From Desulfovibrio sp. (lineage in GTDB: Bacteria > Desulfobacterota > Desulfovibrionia > Desulfovibrionales > Desulfovibrionaceae): a stretch of DNA of 64,000 nucleotides. The stretch spans positions 1-64,000 of the forward strand of contig JAFTCE010000092.1 in the NCBI GenBank assembly GCA_017454855.1, written 5' to 3'. The translations under genes and the position numbers were made by a program. Below, piece by piece: positions 54,443 through 63,893 of the stretch; position 1 is the first letter of the stretch, and each line of letters opens with the position of its first letter. The notes beneath the pieces were generated by a model. It was not told the DNA's origin. It saw only the letters and a program-made list of their open reading frames with translations, and searched no databases.

Positions 54443-56014
54443 CTATTCCAGATACTTGTTGATGGTTCCGATGAGTCCGTCCACGTCAAAGGGCTTGGCA
54501 ATGTGCGCGTTCATGCCGCTCTCGAAGGACTTGTTTCTGTCTTCCTCCCTAGCGTTGGCGCTCAGGGCGATGATGGGCAAATGTTCTATATCCTTCCTGT
54601 CCATGGCCCGTATGGCCCGCGTGGCCTCGTAACCGTTCATGATCGGCATTTGGATGTCCATGAGTACTGCCGAGAAGTACCCTTCCGGTGTTCTGGCGAT
54701 GGCCTCCACGGCGTCGCAGCCGTCGGGCACGGACTCAACTTCAAAGCCCGATTCCGTGAGGACGGTTTCCGCCAGCATGCGGTTGATTTCGATGTCCTCT
54801 ACGAGCAGGATGCGGCCCTTTTTGCCCGTAGCGAGCGCGGACTTGCGAGGCGCTGTCGACTGCTGGGCCGCGCCATCGTCCGGGACGAGCTTCAGCGGCA
54901 GGCTGAGGACGAAGGTTGTGCCCTTGCCTTTTTCACTGCTGGCAGTAACTTCACCGCCCAGAATGTCCATGATGCGTTTCGTGATGGTCAGGCCAATGCC
55001 CGTACCCACCTTGCCGGAACGTGTTGAAGAGTACTCCTGTTCGAAGGGGGCGAAGGCATGGCTGAGAAATTCCGCATCCATGCCGACGCCGGTATCGCTG
55101 ACGGCCACTTCAAAGCGCGCATACCCGGAATCAGAAGTCTTGGTGCGCTGCACGGATACCGTGACCTTGCCCCCGGGCGGCGTGAACTTGGCGGCATTGG
55201 ACAGGATATTGGCCATGGCCCGCTGAAAGCGCGGGGCGTCAATGAGGACGCGAGCGCCGCACTCCTGGCATTCCATGCTGACCTCGATTCCCTTGCTGTC
55301 AAAGTCCGGTTGCAGCATGTGTACGGCCTCTGCCACTACGTCGCGCAGCACATGTTCTTCCGGTCTGGGATGCACACCCTTGGCGTCCAGCTCGGAGAGT
55401 TCGAGCAAGTCGTCGATGAGCGCTAGCAAATGCTTACCTGCGGAGACGACCTTGTCCAAATGGGCCAAGGTTTGCTGCGGGTCATGCACATGCTTGCGGG
55501 CCAGTTCGGCATAGCCGAGGATGGCGTTCATGGGCGTGCGGATGTCGTGCGAAAGATTGAAGATAAAGGCATTCTTGGCTTCGTTGAGGCGCTTTTCGCA
55601 CATCAATGCCTCTTCGGCCCGTCGCGCTTCGTTTTCGGCTAGTTTTTTTTCGGTGACATCGTAGAGGAAGACATAATACAGATCGCCCACCTTGTCCGTA
55701 TGCACAAAGTGTCCGTAGTCTTCCACCCAGCGCACCTGGCCATCCTTGCGCAGGATGCGGTAGGCCACATGATCCATCTTGCCCGCGCTGGACTCGATTT
55801 GCTGGCTGATGGATTGTTCCACGCTGTCTCTGTCGTCAGGATGCACCATGCCGTGAAAAGAACCCTGCACAAGCTGCATGAACTCGTCCAGGTTCGTGCA
55901 GCCAAAGATGGCTATGGCTGCGTCATTGGCATAGAGGATTTTCTCGTCTTTGTCGCCCGTGTAGACAATGAAGCCGCCGGGCATGCGTTCGGTAACGTCT
56001 TCAAAGATAGGCAT
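54443..56014 (-). CDS. PAS-domain hybrid sensor histidine kinase
   Basis: 523 residues, soluble. A PAS domain (about 1-130, FIVYTGDKDEKILYAND) is followed by a HisKA domain (FNLSHDIRTPMNAI, His near 156), an ATPase domain with GVGMDAEFLSH and GTGIGLTITK, and a receiver domain from about 396 (ILLVEDIEINR) with the Asp in LMDIQMP near 450. There is no output domain, so the phosphate must go to a partner. The start at 56014 has TAGGAG at 5 bp. It lies 8 bp downstream of the permease-kinase gene and 68 bp upstream of the polyketide-synthase-like gene. Confidence 0.88.
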   Translation of the reverse strand: MPIFEDVTERMPGGFIVYTGDKDEKILYANDAAIAIFGCTNLDEFMQLVQGSFHGMVHPDDRDSVEQSISQQIESSAGKMDHVAYRILRKDGQVRWVEDYGHFVHTDKVGDLYYVFLYDVTEKKLAENEARRAEEALMCEKRLNEAKNAFIFNLSHDIRTPMNAILGYAELARKHVHDPQQTLAHLDKVVSAGKHLLALIDDLLELSELDAKGVHPRPEEHVLRDVVAEAVHMLQPDFDSKGIEVSMECQECGARVLIDAPRFQRAMANILSNAAKFTPPGGKVTVSVQRTKTSDSGYARFEVAVSDTGVGMDAEFLSHAFAPFEQEYSSTRSGKVGTGIGLTITKRIMDILGGEVTASSEKGKGTTFVLSLPLKLVPDDGAAQQSTAPRKSALATGKKGRILLVEDIEINRMLAETVLTESGFEVESVPDGCDAVEAIARTPEGYFSAVLMDIQMPIMNGYEATRAIRAMDRKDIEHLPIIALSANAREEDRNKSFESGMNAHIAKPFDVDGLIGTINKYLE

Positions 56015-56022
56015 TGCCACTC

Positions 56023-59000
56023 CTACAGGATTTCACGCAAGGTTTCGAAGAGCTTTTCCATGTCTATGGGTTTGGCCAGATGGCCGTTCATGCCAGCAGC
56101 GAGTGCTGCCTTCTTGTCCTCGTCAAAGGCATTGCCCGTCATGGCAATGATGGGCACCTGGGCCTTGGCCGCATCCTCCAGGGCGCGGATGGCCTTGGTG
56201 GCATCGTAGCCGTTCATGGTCGGCATCTGCACGTCCATGAGTACCACGTCGTAGTACCCGGCAGCGGCCTTGGCCACCATGTCCACAGCCTCAGTGCCGT
56301 CGCTGGCCTGTTCCACTTCCAGGCCGTTCATGGTCAGCATGGCAACGCCAATTTCTCGGTTGACTTCCATGTCGTCCACCAGCAGGACGCGTTTGCCGCT
56401 GAAGTCCATGCTGTCCTTGGCTTCTTCGGCGCTTTCCTCGACGTCTTCGCTGCCCAGGGCCTTGAACACGGTGGCCCGCAATTCAGAAGCGAAGACCGGC
56501 TTGTTGCAGAAGGCCGTAACGCCTGCGGCCAGGGCTTCCTCACGGATGTTCTGCCAGTCATAGGCCGTGACCAGGATGATGGCCGGGGCCTTGTCGTCGC
56601 CCGCCGCCATGATGTCCCTGGCCACCTGCACGCCGGACATGTCCGGCATCTTCCAGTCAATGACGCAGAGGGTGAAGGCGTCCTTGCGGTTTTTGGCATT
56701 GCTGCAGCGTAGCACGGCTTCCTTGCCGGACATGGTCCATTCGGCGCGCATACCCATCTGAGTCAGCATGTCCGTAATGGATTCGCAGGCCGTGTAGTCG
56801 TCATCCGCCACCAAAACGTGCATTCCCTTCAATTCCGGAGACTCTACAGATCTTGCGTCGGGATCGGCAATGGGGAAGCGGAAGGTGAGGATAAATTCCG
56901 ACCCCTTGCCCTTTTCGGTTTCCAGTTTTATGTCCCCGCCCATGATGTCAACGAGATGCTTGGTAATGGACATGCCCAGGCCCGTGCCCTGGATCTTGGC
57001 GATCTCCTTTGTGTTTTCCCGTTCAAAGGATTCAAAGATGCGCGCCGCAAATTCCGGTGACATGCCCAGGCCATTGTCCTTGACGCGCAGCTCATAGTCC
57101 GCGAAGCCGTCCACAGAGGAAAGCTGGCGGATATTCACTTCTAAATGCCCGCCGGCAGGTGTGTATTTGATAGCATTGCTCAACAAATTGAGCAATATCT
57201 GGTTCAAACGCAGCTTGTCACAAAGGACAATCTCGTCGCGCACATTCACGGCGTTGATGTCCAATGTGTGTTGCTTGGCCTCCACCTGGCCAATGATGAT
57301 GGTGTTCAGATTGTGCAGCAGTTCGGGAATGCTTACCCGTGCTGGCTGTAATTCCACCTTGCCGCTCTCAATGCGGCTCATTTCTAGGACATCGTTGATC
57401 AGCGAAAGGAGATGGTTGCTGGAGAGCTTGATCTTCTGCAGGTAGTCGCGCACGCCCTCCATGTCTTTTTTGGTCAGCGCCAGATCCGTGAAGCCGATGA
57501 TGGCATTCATGGGTGTGCGGATGTCGTGGGACATGTTGGAGAGGAAGGCGCTCTTAGAGCGACTTACCTCTTCGGCCCGGAATCTTTCTAGCTCGGCCTG
57601 GCGTCGGCGCTTCTGCATCTGCGAATAGACCGTAAAAATGACCCCGATACTTACCAGCATGAGGGCCATCTGGATGATGCTGTGTTTGAGCAGGCTGTCG
57701 TTGAATTCGTCCATCTGGTCGTTGAGAAAGTCGTGGACGTCCTGGACGCGGCTGTTCACGCCATAGGATTTGTCTGCAAGCCCTTCCTCGGCTCGCTTCT
57801 GATGGAAATCGCTTACCCTGGCGATCATGGTCGTGGATGCTTGCAGGATTTCCTGGCGCATCCACATGAGGGAGGAAACAAAAATACAGAAGAGCAGGGC
57901 AATCCAGACCACGGTGGAACGCCCGTACTTTTCGGCGCTGTCATGCTTGAAAATATACAAAAAGACCAAAAAGCCGAGGACTCCCCAGATGGCGAAGATC
58001 AGATAGGACTCCATGGGCAGGTCGCCGATGGACCAGAGATTGGGCATGGACGTGAAAGCGCAGAAAGCCACGCCCAGAACCACGCCCGCCAAGCCTGTGA
58101 CGCGGAAGAGCGTATTGTGGTTTTTGCGGGCCTGGATGAGCGCGCAAGCCGACACATAGGTGTACGCAATGGTTGCACCAATGCTGTTGATGTCCACAAT
58201 CCAGCCAATGGCCGTGCGTCCGAAAAAGGACACGAACAGGGAAAGGCCCATGATGCAGATCAGGGCGTTGCGCGGGATGTGATGTTCCGTGCGTCGCCCG
58301 AACCAGGGCGGTAAAATGCCCCGTTCGGCCATGGCACAGGTCAGGCGGCTTAAGGCGATGTAATAGCCCATAAGCCCTGTGCCCACACCACCCAGGATGG
58401 CCAGGCCCAACACGGTCATGCCGTCGGAACCCAGGTATTGGGAGACGGCCTTGAACACGGGCATGGGCACCAAATGGGCAGCCGCATTGTTGGCGTCGGC
58501 GTTTGCAGACCAACCTGCGTAGGCGCCCCAGTCCGTAAGCCCCGTCAAGGGCACAGCGGCCACAAGAGTCAGGGCCACATAGGCCAGAACGGCCGTGCCC
58601 ACGCCGACGGCCATGAGCCAGAACAGGGACTTGCGGCAGCAGGTCATTTCCCCGCTCACATGGGACACGGCCTCAAAGCCCACAAAGGCCCAGGGGGCCA
58701 GGGCCAGAACGCTAAAAATCTGAAAGCCCGGGCTTTCCTCAGGCGCAAAGGCCGGTGCCAGGTCAGCCAGACCATGATCCAGATGGCCGTATATGGCAAA
58801 AAAACAGGCCAAGGCACACAGGATGAGCAGGAAGGCGAGTCCCGTATTCAGCAGCACGGCCAGGTGGTTGCGCCGCATACAGAGAAAACCTGCGGACAGG
58901 ATGATGGCTGCGGAGAGCAAAATCTCGCCCATGTAGATGTCGTAGCCGAACAAGGTATAGTGAAAGCCGAACTGCAGGACATTGCCGAAGAAATTGCGCA

Positions 59001-59346
59001 CCAGGAGGACAAAGGCCGAGGCATTAGCCCAGCTCACGGCCGCATAGACCAGCCAGAGAAACCAGGCGCAGAGGAAGCCGTGGTCATTGCCGAGTATGCT
59101 GCGCACATAGCCAAAGGCACCCTCGGGCCCAGCATGATCCTGGGCTAAATAGTGATAGTTGGCGGCAATGACCAGCATGGCCAGACCGCCAAAAAGCAAG
59201 GCCAGCGAAGAACCCAGCGGGCCGGCATGCGGTAAGAACTCTGTGCCGGGCATGACAAAGGCGCCCCAGCCCACGGCGCAGCCAAGGGACATGGCCCATA
59301 TGGCCAGGGGAGTGAATCTTTTGCGTGGAAAAGCCTGATCAGCCAT
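56023..59346 (-). CDS. Amino-acid-permease-like transporter fused to hybrid histidine kinase
   Basis: 1107 residues. The first 470 or so form an APC-superfamily permease with about twelve helices: MSLGCAVGWGAFVMPGTEF is the first helix with the G-rich motif, and FVGFEAVSHVSGEM and GLMGYYIALSRLTCAMAERGILPP follow. A helical linker and another membrane helix lead to HisKA (SNMSHDIRTPMNAI near 607), the ATPase domain, and two receiver domains (842-960 and 984-1105; Asp in VIDWKMP and LMDVQMP). This is the transporter-kinase layout of CbrA, but with an APC rather than an SLC5 domain. It probably senses an amino acid. The ATG at 59346 has GAGG at 8 bp. Confidence 0.87.
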   Translation of the reverse strand: MADQAFPRKRFTPLAIWAMSLGCAVGWGAFVMPGTEFLPHAGPLGSSLALLFGGLAMLVIAANYHYLAQDHAGPEGAFGYVRSILGNDHGFLCAWFLWLVYAAVSWANASAFVLLVRNFFGNVLQFGFHYTLFGYDIYMGEILLSAAIILSAGFLCMRRNHLAVLLNTGLAFLLILCALACFFAIYGHLDHGLADLAPAFAPEESPGFQIFSVLALAPWAFVGFEAVSHVSGEMTCCRKSLFWLMAVGVGTAVLAYVALTLVAAVPLTGLTDWGAYAGWSANADANNAAAHLVPMPVFKAVSQYLGSDGMTVLGLAILGGVGTGLMGYYIALSRLTCAMAERGILPPWFGRRTEHHIPRNALICIMGLSLFVSFFGRTAIGWIVDINSIGATIAYTYVSACALIQARKNHNTLFRVTGLAGVVLGVAFCAFTSMPNLWSIGDLPMESYLIFAIWGVLGFLVFLYIFKHDSAEKYGRSTVVWIALLFCIFVSSLMWMRQEILQASTTMIARVSDFHQKRAEEGLADKSYGVNSRVQDVHDFLNDQMDEFNDSLLKHSIIQMALMLVSIGVIFTVYSQMQKRRRQAELERFRAEEVSRSKSAFLSNMSHDIRTPMNAIIGFTDLALTKKDMEGVRDYLQKIKLSSNHLLSLINDVLEMSRIESGKVELQPARVSIPELLHNLNTIIIGQVEAKQHTLDINAVNVRDEIVLCDKLRLNQILLNLLSNAIKYTPAGGHLEVNIRQLSSVDGFADYELRVKDNGLGMSPEFAARIFESFERENTKEIAKIQGTGLGMSITKHLVDIMGGDIKLETEKGKGSEFILTFRFPIADPDARSVESPELKGMHVLVADDDYTACESITDMLTQMGMRAEWTMSGKEAVLRCSNAKNRKDAFTLCVIDWKMPDMSGVQVARDIMAAGDDKAPAIILVTAYDWQNIREEALAAGVTAFCNKPVFASELRATVFKALGSEDVEESAEEAKDSMDFSGKRVLLVDDMEVNREIGVAMLTMNGLEVEQASDGTEAVDMVAKAAAGYYDVVLMDVQMPTMNGYDATKAIRALEDAAKAQVPIIAMTGNAFDEDKKAALAAGMNGHLAKPIDMEKLFETLREIL

Positions 59347-59549
59347 AAACGAACCTCGTGCAGCAACCTCAGAGAGCAAGCGTTGCAAGCCGCTTTTTTG
59401 TGACGCATTGCCAGCGCCAAACGGCCAAGTAACCAGCATACACGCCATTGGCAAGAAGCGCAAATGCTGATTTTTTCAGTCGCTGGCGCACGTTGAGGCC
59501 AGGCAGCCAATGCGCTTGCCCGTGGCGCAGTGGCAGGCAATGCGCTTGC

Positions 59550-61001
59550 TCAGATATGCCTATGTTCCACACGGCCCTCAATGGTAATGGCGGCCCAGGG
59601 CCGGGCCGGGCAGATGTATTCGCAGGCCCCGCAGCCCAGACATTTGTCTGCGTCCACGACCGGCTGTTTGCGTTCCCCTTGTCCCACAAGGCTGATGGCG
59701 TTCACAGGACAGACGCGTTGGCAGGCCGTGCAGGGCACCTTGTCCGTGTTCACCACGCAGGACTCTGGTCGAACACTGGCCCGGCCCACCTGGATGGAGG
59801 ATTTTTCTTTCCTGCTCAAAGGCGTAATGGCTCCCGTAGGGCAGACAGCGCCGCAGGCCACGCAGTTGCGATGGCAATAGCCGTATTCAAAGCTCATGCT
59901 TGGCTGCAAGAGGCCAAGCCCACGATCCTGCGAATGCAGGACATTGTGCGGGCAGACGGACACGCAGAGCTGGCAGCCCGTGCAATGGCTGGAAAAATGC
60001 CCTTGGCCCTTGGCTCCTGGCGGCAGGATGGGCTCGGGATGCGGGCGCCGCTGCTTGTGGCGCAGGGCGGGGATGTCTCGTTCTTCGCCATGATGTGCGG
60101 CCAGAACCCCCGAAGCGGGGCAGGCCAATAGGCCCAGTAAACCGACCAGGGCCGTACGGCGTCCGTTCGCGTCCTTTTGGGGCAGAGTCTTCTGCGGCAG
60201 AAAATGCAGCGCATCGTGGCCGCAGATGTCGGTACAGTTCCAACAGGCCACGCAGCGCGAGGCATCCACAGCGGCCTTTGCCGGGTCAATGCAGCTGGCC
60301 TTGCACACGGCGGCGCAACGACCGCAGTGCTGGCATTTGGCCGCATCCAGGCGGGGGCGCAGTAGGGCATGGCGAGCGAGCAAGCCCAGAATCGTGCCCA
60401 CGGGGCAGACAAGGTTGCACCAGGTTCGCCCCTGTTTCATGGCCATAACGGCGATAACAGCCAGTGTGATCACGGCGGCCAGAAGCGCGGCCCAACCGTG
60501 GAAGACCAAGGGTTGCGGGGCCAGAGCGAGGCTGTCGAACTTCTGTGCAAGCCACGCCAGGCCATTGTGGGCGAGAACGCTCAACGGCTCACCCAAGCAG
60601 GCGGCCATGCGGCCAAAGGCGCTGTAGGGTTCCAAGAGTCCAGAGACAAGAGGAATGCCCAGGGCAAAGCCGAGCGCAAAGACAACCAGCATGGCAAGCC
60701 GCAGCAAGGGATGTCCAGGACGCCAGGCATAGCGCCGTGTGCGACGCAGGCTGGCCAGGACATCCTGCAGGATGCCCAAGGGGCAGATCAGCGAGCAGTA
60801 GACGCGGCCCAGCAGCAAGGTCAGGACGACGATGCCGCCCACGAGGGCGAACGATCCGGCGAGCAGGGCGGGCATGAGCTGCACGTCGGCCAGCCAGGAG
60901 AGGGATTGGGCCAGCCAGCTGTCTTCGCTTCTGTCACAGAAGAGCAGGAGGCAGCCCGTCAAGCAGAGGATGGCCAGAATCGTGCGCAGGCTTTTCCACA
61001 T
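59550..61001 (-). CDS. NapH-like polytopic polyferredoxin
   Basis: 483 residues. The N-terminal part has about five membrane helices with the two NapH-type motifs CSLICPLG and CNLVCPVG. Then come repeated ferredoxin motifs: CQHCGRCAAVC, CVACWNCTDIC, CTGCQLCVSVCP, CHRNCVACGAVCP, CTACQRVCP and CLGCGACEYICP. It therefore can hold several 4Fe-4S clusters and carry electrons from the quinone pool or membrane to soluble partners. It begins 4 bp after the stop of the Tat aldo/keto reductase gene, and the two are almost certainly cotranscribed. The ATG at 61001 has GGAGG at 9 bp. Confidence 0.85.
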   Translation of the reverse strand: MWKSLRTILAILCLTGCLLLFCDRSEDSWLAQSLSWLADVQLMPALLAGSFALVGGIVVLTLLLGRVYCSLICPLGILQDVLASLRRTRRYAWRPGHPLLRLAMLVVFALGFALGIPLVSGLLEPYSAFGRMAACLGEPLSVLAHNGLAWLAQKFDSLALAPQPLVFHGWAALLAAVITLAVIAVMAMKQGRTWCNLVCPVGTILGLLARHALLRPRLDAAKCQHCGRCAAVCKASCIDPAKAAVDASRCVACWNCTDICGHDALHFLPQKTLPQKDANGRRTALVGLLGLLACPASGVLAAHHGEERDIPALRHKQRRPHPEPILPPGAKGQGHFSSHCTGCQLCVSVCPHNVLHSQDRGLGLLQPSMSFEYGYCHRNCVACGAVCPTGAITPLSRKEKSSIQVGRASVRPESCVVNTDKVPCTACQRVCPVNAISLVGQGERKQPVVDADKCLGCGACEYICPARPWAAITIEGRVEHRHI

Positions 61002-61005
61002 GGGG

Positions 61006-62412
61006 CTAAACCTCCAGGCCCTGGTCTTCAAGGAATTTGGCGAGTTTTGCCATTTCACCTGGGATGTCGATGAACTGCGGGCAGAGCTTCACGCACTGGC
61101 CACAGCCAATGCAGTGACTGGCCGTGCGCAGTTTGGGCACACGTTGCGCCAGGCGCACACGGTAGGCATGTCGGGCCTGGGCGTAGTCCGCACTGCTGGC
61201 GTCACGCGGCACGAGTTCGTCGTCCAGACAGTCGTTGTGCTGGCGGAAAACCGCAGGGATGTCCACGCCATAGGGGCAGGGCATGCAGTAGCCGCAGGTG
61301 GTGCAGCGGATGTTGTCGGCCACCACGAAAACGTCCAGGGCCTTGCGCAGGGCCGCAGTTTCTCGGTCGGACAGGGGTTGGAAGGGAGCGTAGGTGCGCA
61401 GGTTGTCCTGCAAGTGTTCCATGTAGGTCATGCCCGAAAGCACGGTGAGGATGTTGGGCAGGCCGGCCACATAGCGGAAGGCCCAGGAGGCTGCCGTGGA
61501 CTGCGGGCGTTCGGCCTGGAGAATGCCCAGGGCCTTCCTGTTGAGCCGGGCCAGGCGTCCGCCCAGCAGGGGTTCCATGACAATGAGGGGCAGGCCGCTG
61601 GCCGCCATTTTATCAAACATCCAGCGCGCCGGTGCGGGCGAGGGCAGGGTGCGGTAGGGCGGTGGAACGTATTGGTAGAGCAGATCGTGGTAGTTGATCT
61701 GGATCATGGCGAAATCCCAGGGCACATCGCGGCTCAGGATGTATTCCAGCATGGGCTTGTCGCCGTGAAAGGACCAGCCGAGATTGCGGATGCGGCCCTG
61801 TTGCTTCTGTTCCAGAAGGAAATCCAGAACTTTTTCCTTTTCGTAGGTGGCCTGATAGCTGGGCACCGTGGAGAGGGTATGGAGCAGATAGTAGTCGAAA
61901 TAGTCCACCTGGCATTTTTTGAGCTGGGTGAAGAACATTTCCTTGGCTTGCGCCAGGGTGGGATTCATGTAGCCGGGCATCTTGGTGGCGAGGTAGAAGG
62001 CCGAGCGCGGATGGCGACGCAGGGCGCGACCGGTCAGGGTTTCGGAGGCCCCGCCGTGGTAGCCCCAGGCCGTGTCAAAATAGTTCACGCCGTGGGCCAG
62101 GGCGTAGTCAACCAGGGCGAAGGCGGCTTTTTCGTCGATGGCCGAGCTGCGCGGCGAGGACTCCCCGGGCAGGACAGGATAGCGCATGCAGCCAAAGCCC
62201 AGGAGGGAGACCTTGTCGCCGCTGTTGGGATTGGTGCGGTAGGTCATTTTGTCCGTCGGTGGCTCCGGTAGCCCGGGCGGAATGCCCACGGGGTCTCTTC
62301 CTATCCCTTTTTCGTTCATGGAAGAAACCAGGCCAAGCCCGGCCAAACCGCCCACGGTTGCGGCCATGCCTGCCAAGAGACGCCGCCTAGTAAAAATGTG
62401 TTTGCCGCTCAT
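61006..62412 (-). CDS. Tat-exported aldo/keto reductase with ferredoxin domain
   Basis: 468 residues with a twin-arginine signal (FTRRRLLAGMAATVG). The aldo/keto reductase barrel follows: LGFGCMRYP, DYALAHGVNYFDTAWGYHGG, LATKMPGYM, DYYLLHTL and MEPLLGGRLA, with the catalytic Asp, Tyr, Lys and His present. The C-terminal part carries two Cys clusters, CTTCGYCMPCPYG and CIGCGQCVKLCP, for iron-sulfur centres. It would therefore reduce or oxidise a carbonyl compound in the periplasm, taking electrons from the adjacent NapH-like protein rather than NADPH (inference). GGAG lies 7 bp before the ATG. Confidence 0.88.
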   Translation of the reverse strand: MSGKHIFTRRRLLAGMAATVGGLAGLGLVSSMNEKGIGRDPVGIPPGLPEPPTDKMTYRTNPNSGDKVSLLGFGCMRYPVLPGESSPRSSAIDEKAAFALVDYALAHGVNYFDTAWGYHGGASETLTGRALRRHPRSAFYLATKMPGYMNPTLAQAKEMFFTQLKKCQVDYFDYYLLHTLSTVPSYQATYEKEKVLDFLLEQKQQGRIRNLGWSFHGDKPMLEYILSRDVPWDFAMIQINYHDLLYQYVPPPYRTLPSPAPARWMFDKMAASGLPLIVMEPLLGGRLARLNRKALGILQAERPQSTAASWAFRYVAGLPNILTVLSGMTYMEHLQDNLRTYAPFQPLSDRETAALRKALDVFVVADNIRCTTCGYCMPCPYGVDIPAVFRQHNDCLDDELVPRDASSADYAQARHAYRVRLAQRVPKLRTASHCIGCGQCVKLCPQFIDIPGEMAKLAKFLEDQGLEV

Positions 62413-62648
62413 GCCTGTACTCCAGGGAATTTGTTATTCACACTGTTTTTCTATGTCTTGGCTGGACCCTCCTGTCAATCGTTTTTTCTTGGCTGTCCGT
62501 GTTCTGTTGATTTTTACTTTCATCAAAAATTACTTGATAGTTTACAACCTCCCCCTTTCAGGGGAAAAATGCTCTTGACGGACGGTATAGCCGATGGCAT
62601 CCTCTTTTGTAATTCCTTCCTTCTGAGAGGGGCAATCCGCGCGGCTCC

Positions 62649-62701
62649 TATCCGCCGGAGACGGAGTCAGTCGGCGAATGGAGCCGACTGTGGATTGAAA
62701 C
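62649..62701 (+). repeat. CRISPR-like repeat remnant B
   Basis: The element has two overlapping hairpins: CCGCCG.../CGGCG as in remnant A, and CAGTCGGC/GCCGACTG. It ends in GTGGATTGAAAC (62690-62701). The last 33 bases have the size, stem and 3' end of a type I-C CRISPR repeat. The 5' part matches the element at 34354 nearly base for base. Confidence 0.55.
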
Positions 62702-62835
62702 ATTTTCGGTAAACGAGTTCTAGCCTCGTATTTCATAGCTACGATCTCGGCGCAACTGCTCGTCCATCGGGCTTGACATACACTGTAACGCCCGCCATCG
62801 CCTCAGACACATAGCCTTTTGCAATGAGGTTCAAA

Positions 62836-62865
62836 CACTCGGTATGGCCGACTGTTGCTTGAAAC
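62836..62865 (+). repeat. Degenerate CRISPR-like repeat remnant C
   Basis: It shares TCGG, then ATGGCCGACTGT-like bases and a GAAAC end with remnant B, but with several differences. It ends 164 bp after B. Confidence 0.35.
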
Positions 62866-62866
62866 C

Positions 62867-63685
62867 TCAAGAGAAAGTGGAAACAGAGCGCTTCGTGGCT
62901 GTCCGTTGCTGAAAGGCTCGAACCTCGGCGCGCAACCTGTCGTCCAGCCGGGCCAGGGCTTCCTGGGCCACGGACTCTGGCACGCCGCCGTAAAAGGCTT
63001 CGGCAACGCTGCCCGCAATGGCGGCTATGGTATCGCTGTCCCCGCCAATGGACACTGCCTTGCGCACGGCGTCCTCGAAAGTTTCGCTTTCCAGGAAGGC
63101 TCGCAGGGCCTGCGGCACCGATCCCTGGCAGGTCACGTCAAAGCGGTACAGGGGGCGGATGTCGTCCAGACTGCTGGAGAGATCGTAGCCGTGCCGAGAG
63201 GTCGCATAGGCCGCAATCTCCTCCTTGGTCGCACCGCTGCGGGCCAAAAAAATGGCCCCGGCCACGGACTGTGCCCCCTTGATGCCCTCCGGGTGGTTGT
63301 GGGTGACCTCGGCGCTGATTTCGGCATAGGTCTCCACGTCCTCCAGCGAGTCATAGAGCCAACCCGCTGACGAGACGCGCATGGCCGAGCCATTGCCAAA
63401 GCTGTTGTAGGGTTCGCGCAGGCCATGCAGCAGCCAGTGTGCGAATCTGCCGCCATAGCCGACACGGGGATAGAGGCGTCCGTAAATGTGCATGGCGTCC
63501 ATGAGCAATTCCCGACTGGACTCTGGATCGCCGTGACCAGCGCTCAGGCCAATCCAGACGGCCACGCTCATCACCGTGTCGTCGGTAAAACGGGAACGCT
63601 CCGAAAACAGCGGAAAATCCGTGGTCTTGATGTTATGCCATTCATAGCAGCTGCCCACAATGTCTCCAACAATGGCGCCCAGCAT
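62867..63685 (-). CDS. ADP-ribosylglycohydrolase family protein
   Basis: 272 residues. The DraG/ARH fold signature is complete: GAIVGDIVGSCYEWHN at the start, FTDDTVMSVAVW with the metal-binding Thr-Asp-Asp, EVTHNHPEGIKGAQSVAGAIFLA, and SIGGDSDTIAAIAGSVAEAFYGG with the C-terminal Asp ligands. It removes ADP-ribose from proteins or small substrates using a binuclear magnesium site. GGAGG lies 6 bp before the ATG. It stands alone between the CRISPR-like remnants and hipA. Confidence 0.9.
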   Translation of the reverse strand: MLGAIVGDIVGSCYEWHNIKTTDFPLFSERSRFTDDTVMSVAVWIGLSAGHGDPESSRELLMDAMHIYGRLYPRVGYGGRFAHWLLHGLREPYNSFGNGSAMRVSSAGWLYDSLEDVETYAEISAEVTHNHPEGIKGAQSVAGAIFLARSGATKEEIAAYATSRHGYDLSSSLDDIRPLYRFDVTCQGSVPQALRAFLESETFEDAVRKAVSIGGDSDTIAAIAGSVAEAFYGGVPESVAQEALARLDDRLRAEVRAFQQRTATKRSVSTFS

Positions 63686-63893
63686 GGAAAACCTCCACAG
63701 GTCTTGTTGATGTCATCATGGCTACAAGGATAGCACGTACGGTCGAATGTTGGCAATTCCTGGTTCTGTGCGCGCTAGGGCAAACTTTGGCCCATACTTG
63801 GAAATTCTTTTGTCTTTTGCAGCCAAACTGCTATATGCCTTTGGGCATTCATGTCTTCTTGCGTCCCCGTCCACAGGCCAGAGGAGAATCGCC

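Larger units (their letters stand above)
62413..62866. other. Gap with CRISPR-like repeat remnants
   Basis: 454 bp without a protein gene. It holds AT-rich DNA at 62430-62560, a small C-run/G-run hairpin near 62552, a CRISPR-like repeat at 62649-62701, and a second degenerate copy ending at 62865. No cas gene is adjacent. Confidence 0.5.

Noticed and set aside
60832..62271. 479-codon plus-strand frame opposite the aldo/keto reductase
   Set aside because: It is a shadow of a gene with full reductase and iron-sulfur motifs; the frame has no recognisable domain.
62552..62572. Terminator from the C-run/G-run near 62555
   Set aside because: The stem is only 4-5 bp and no proper T-run follows in either direction.
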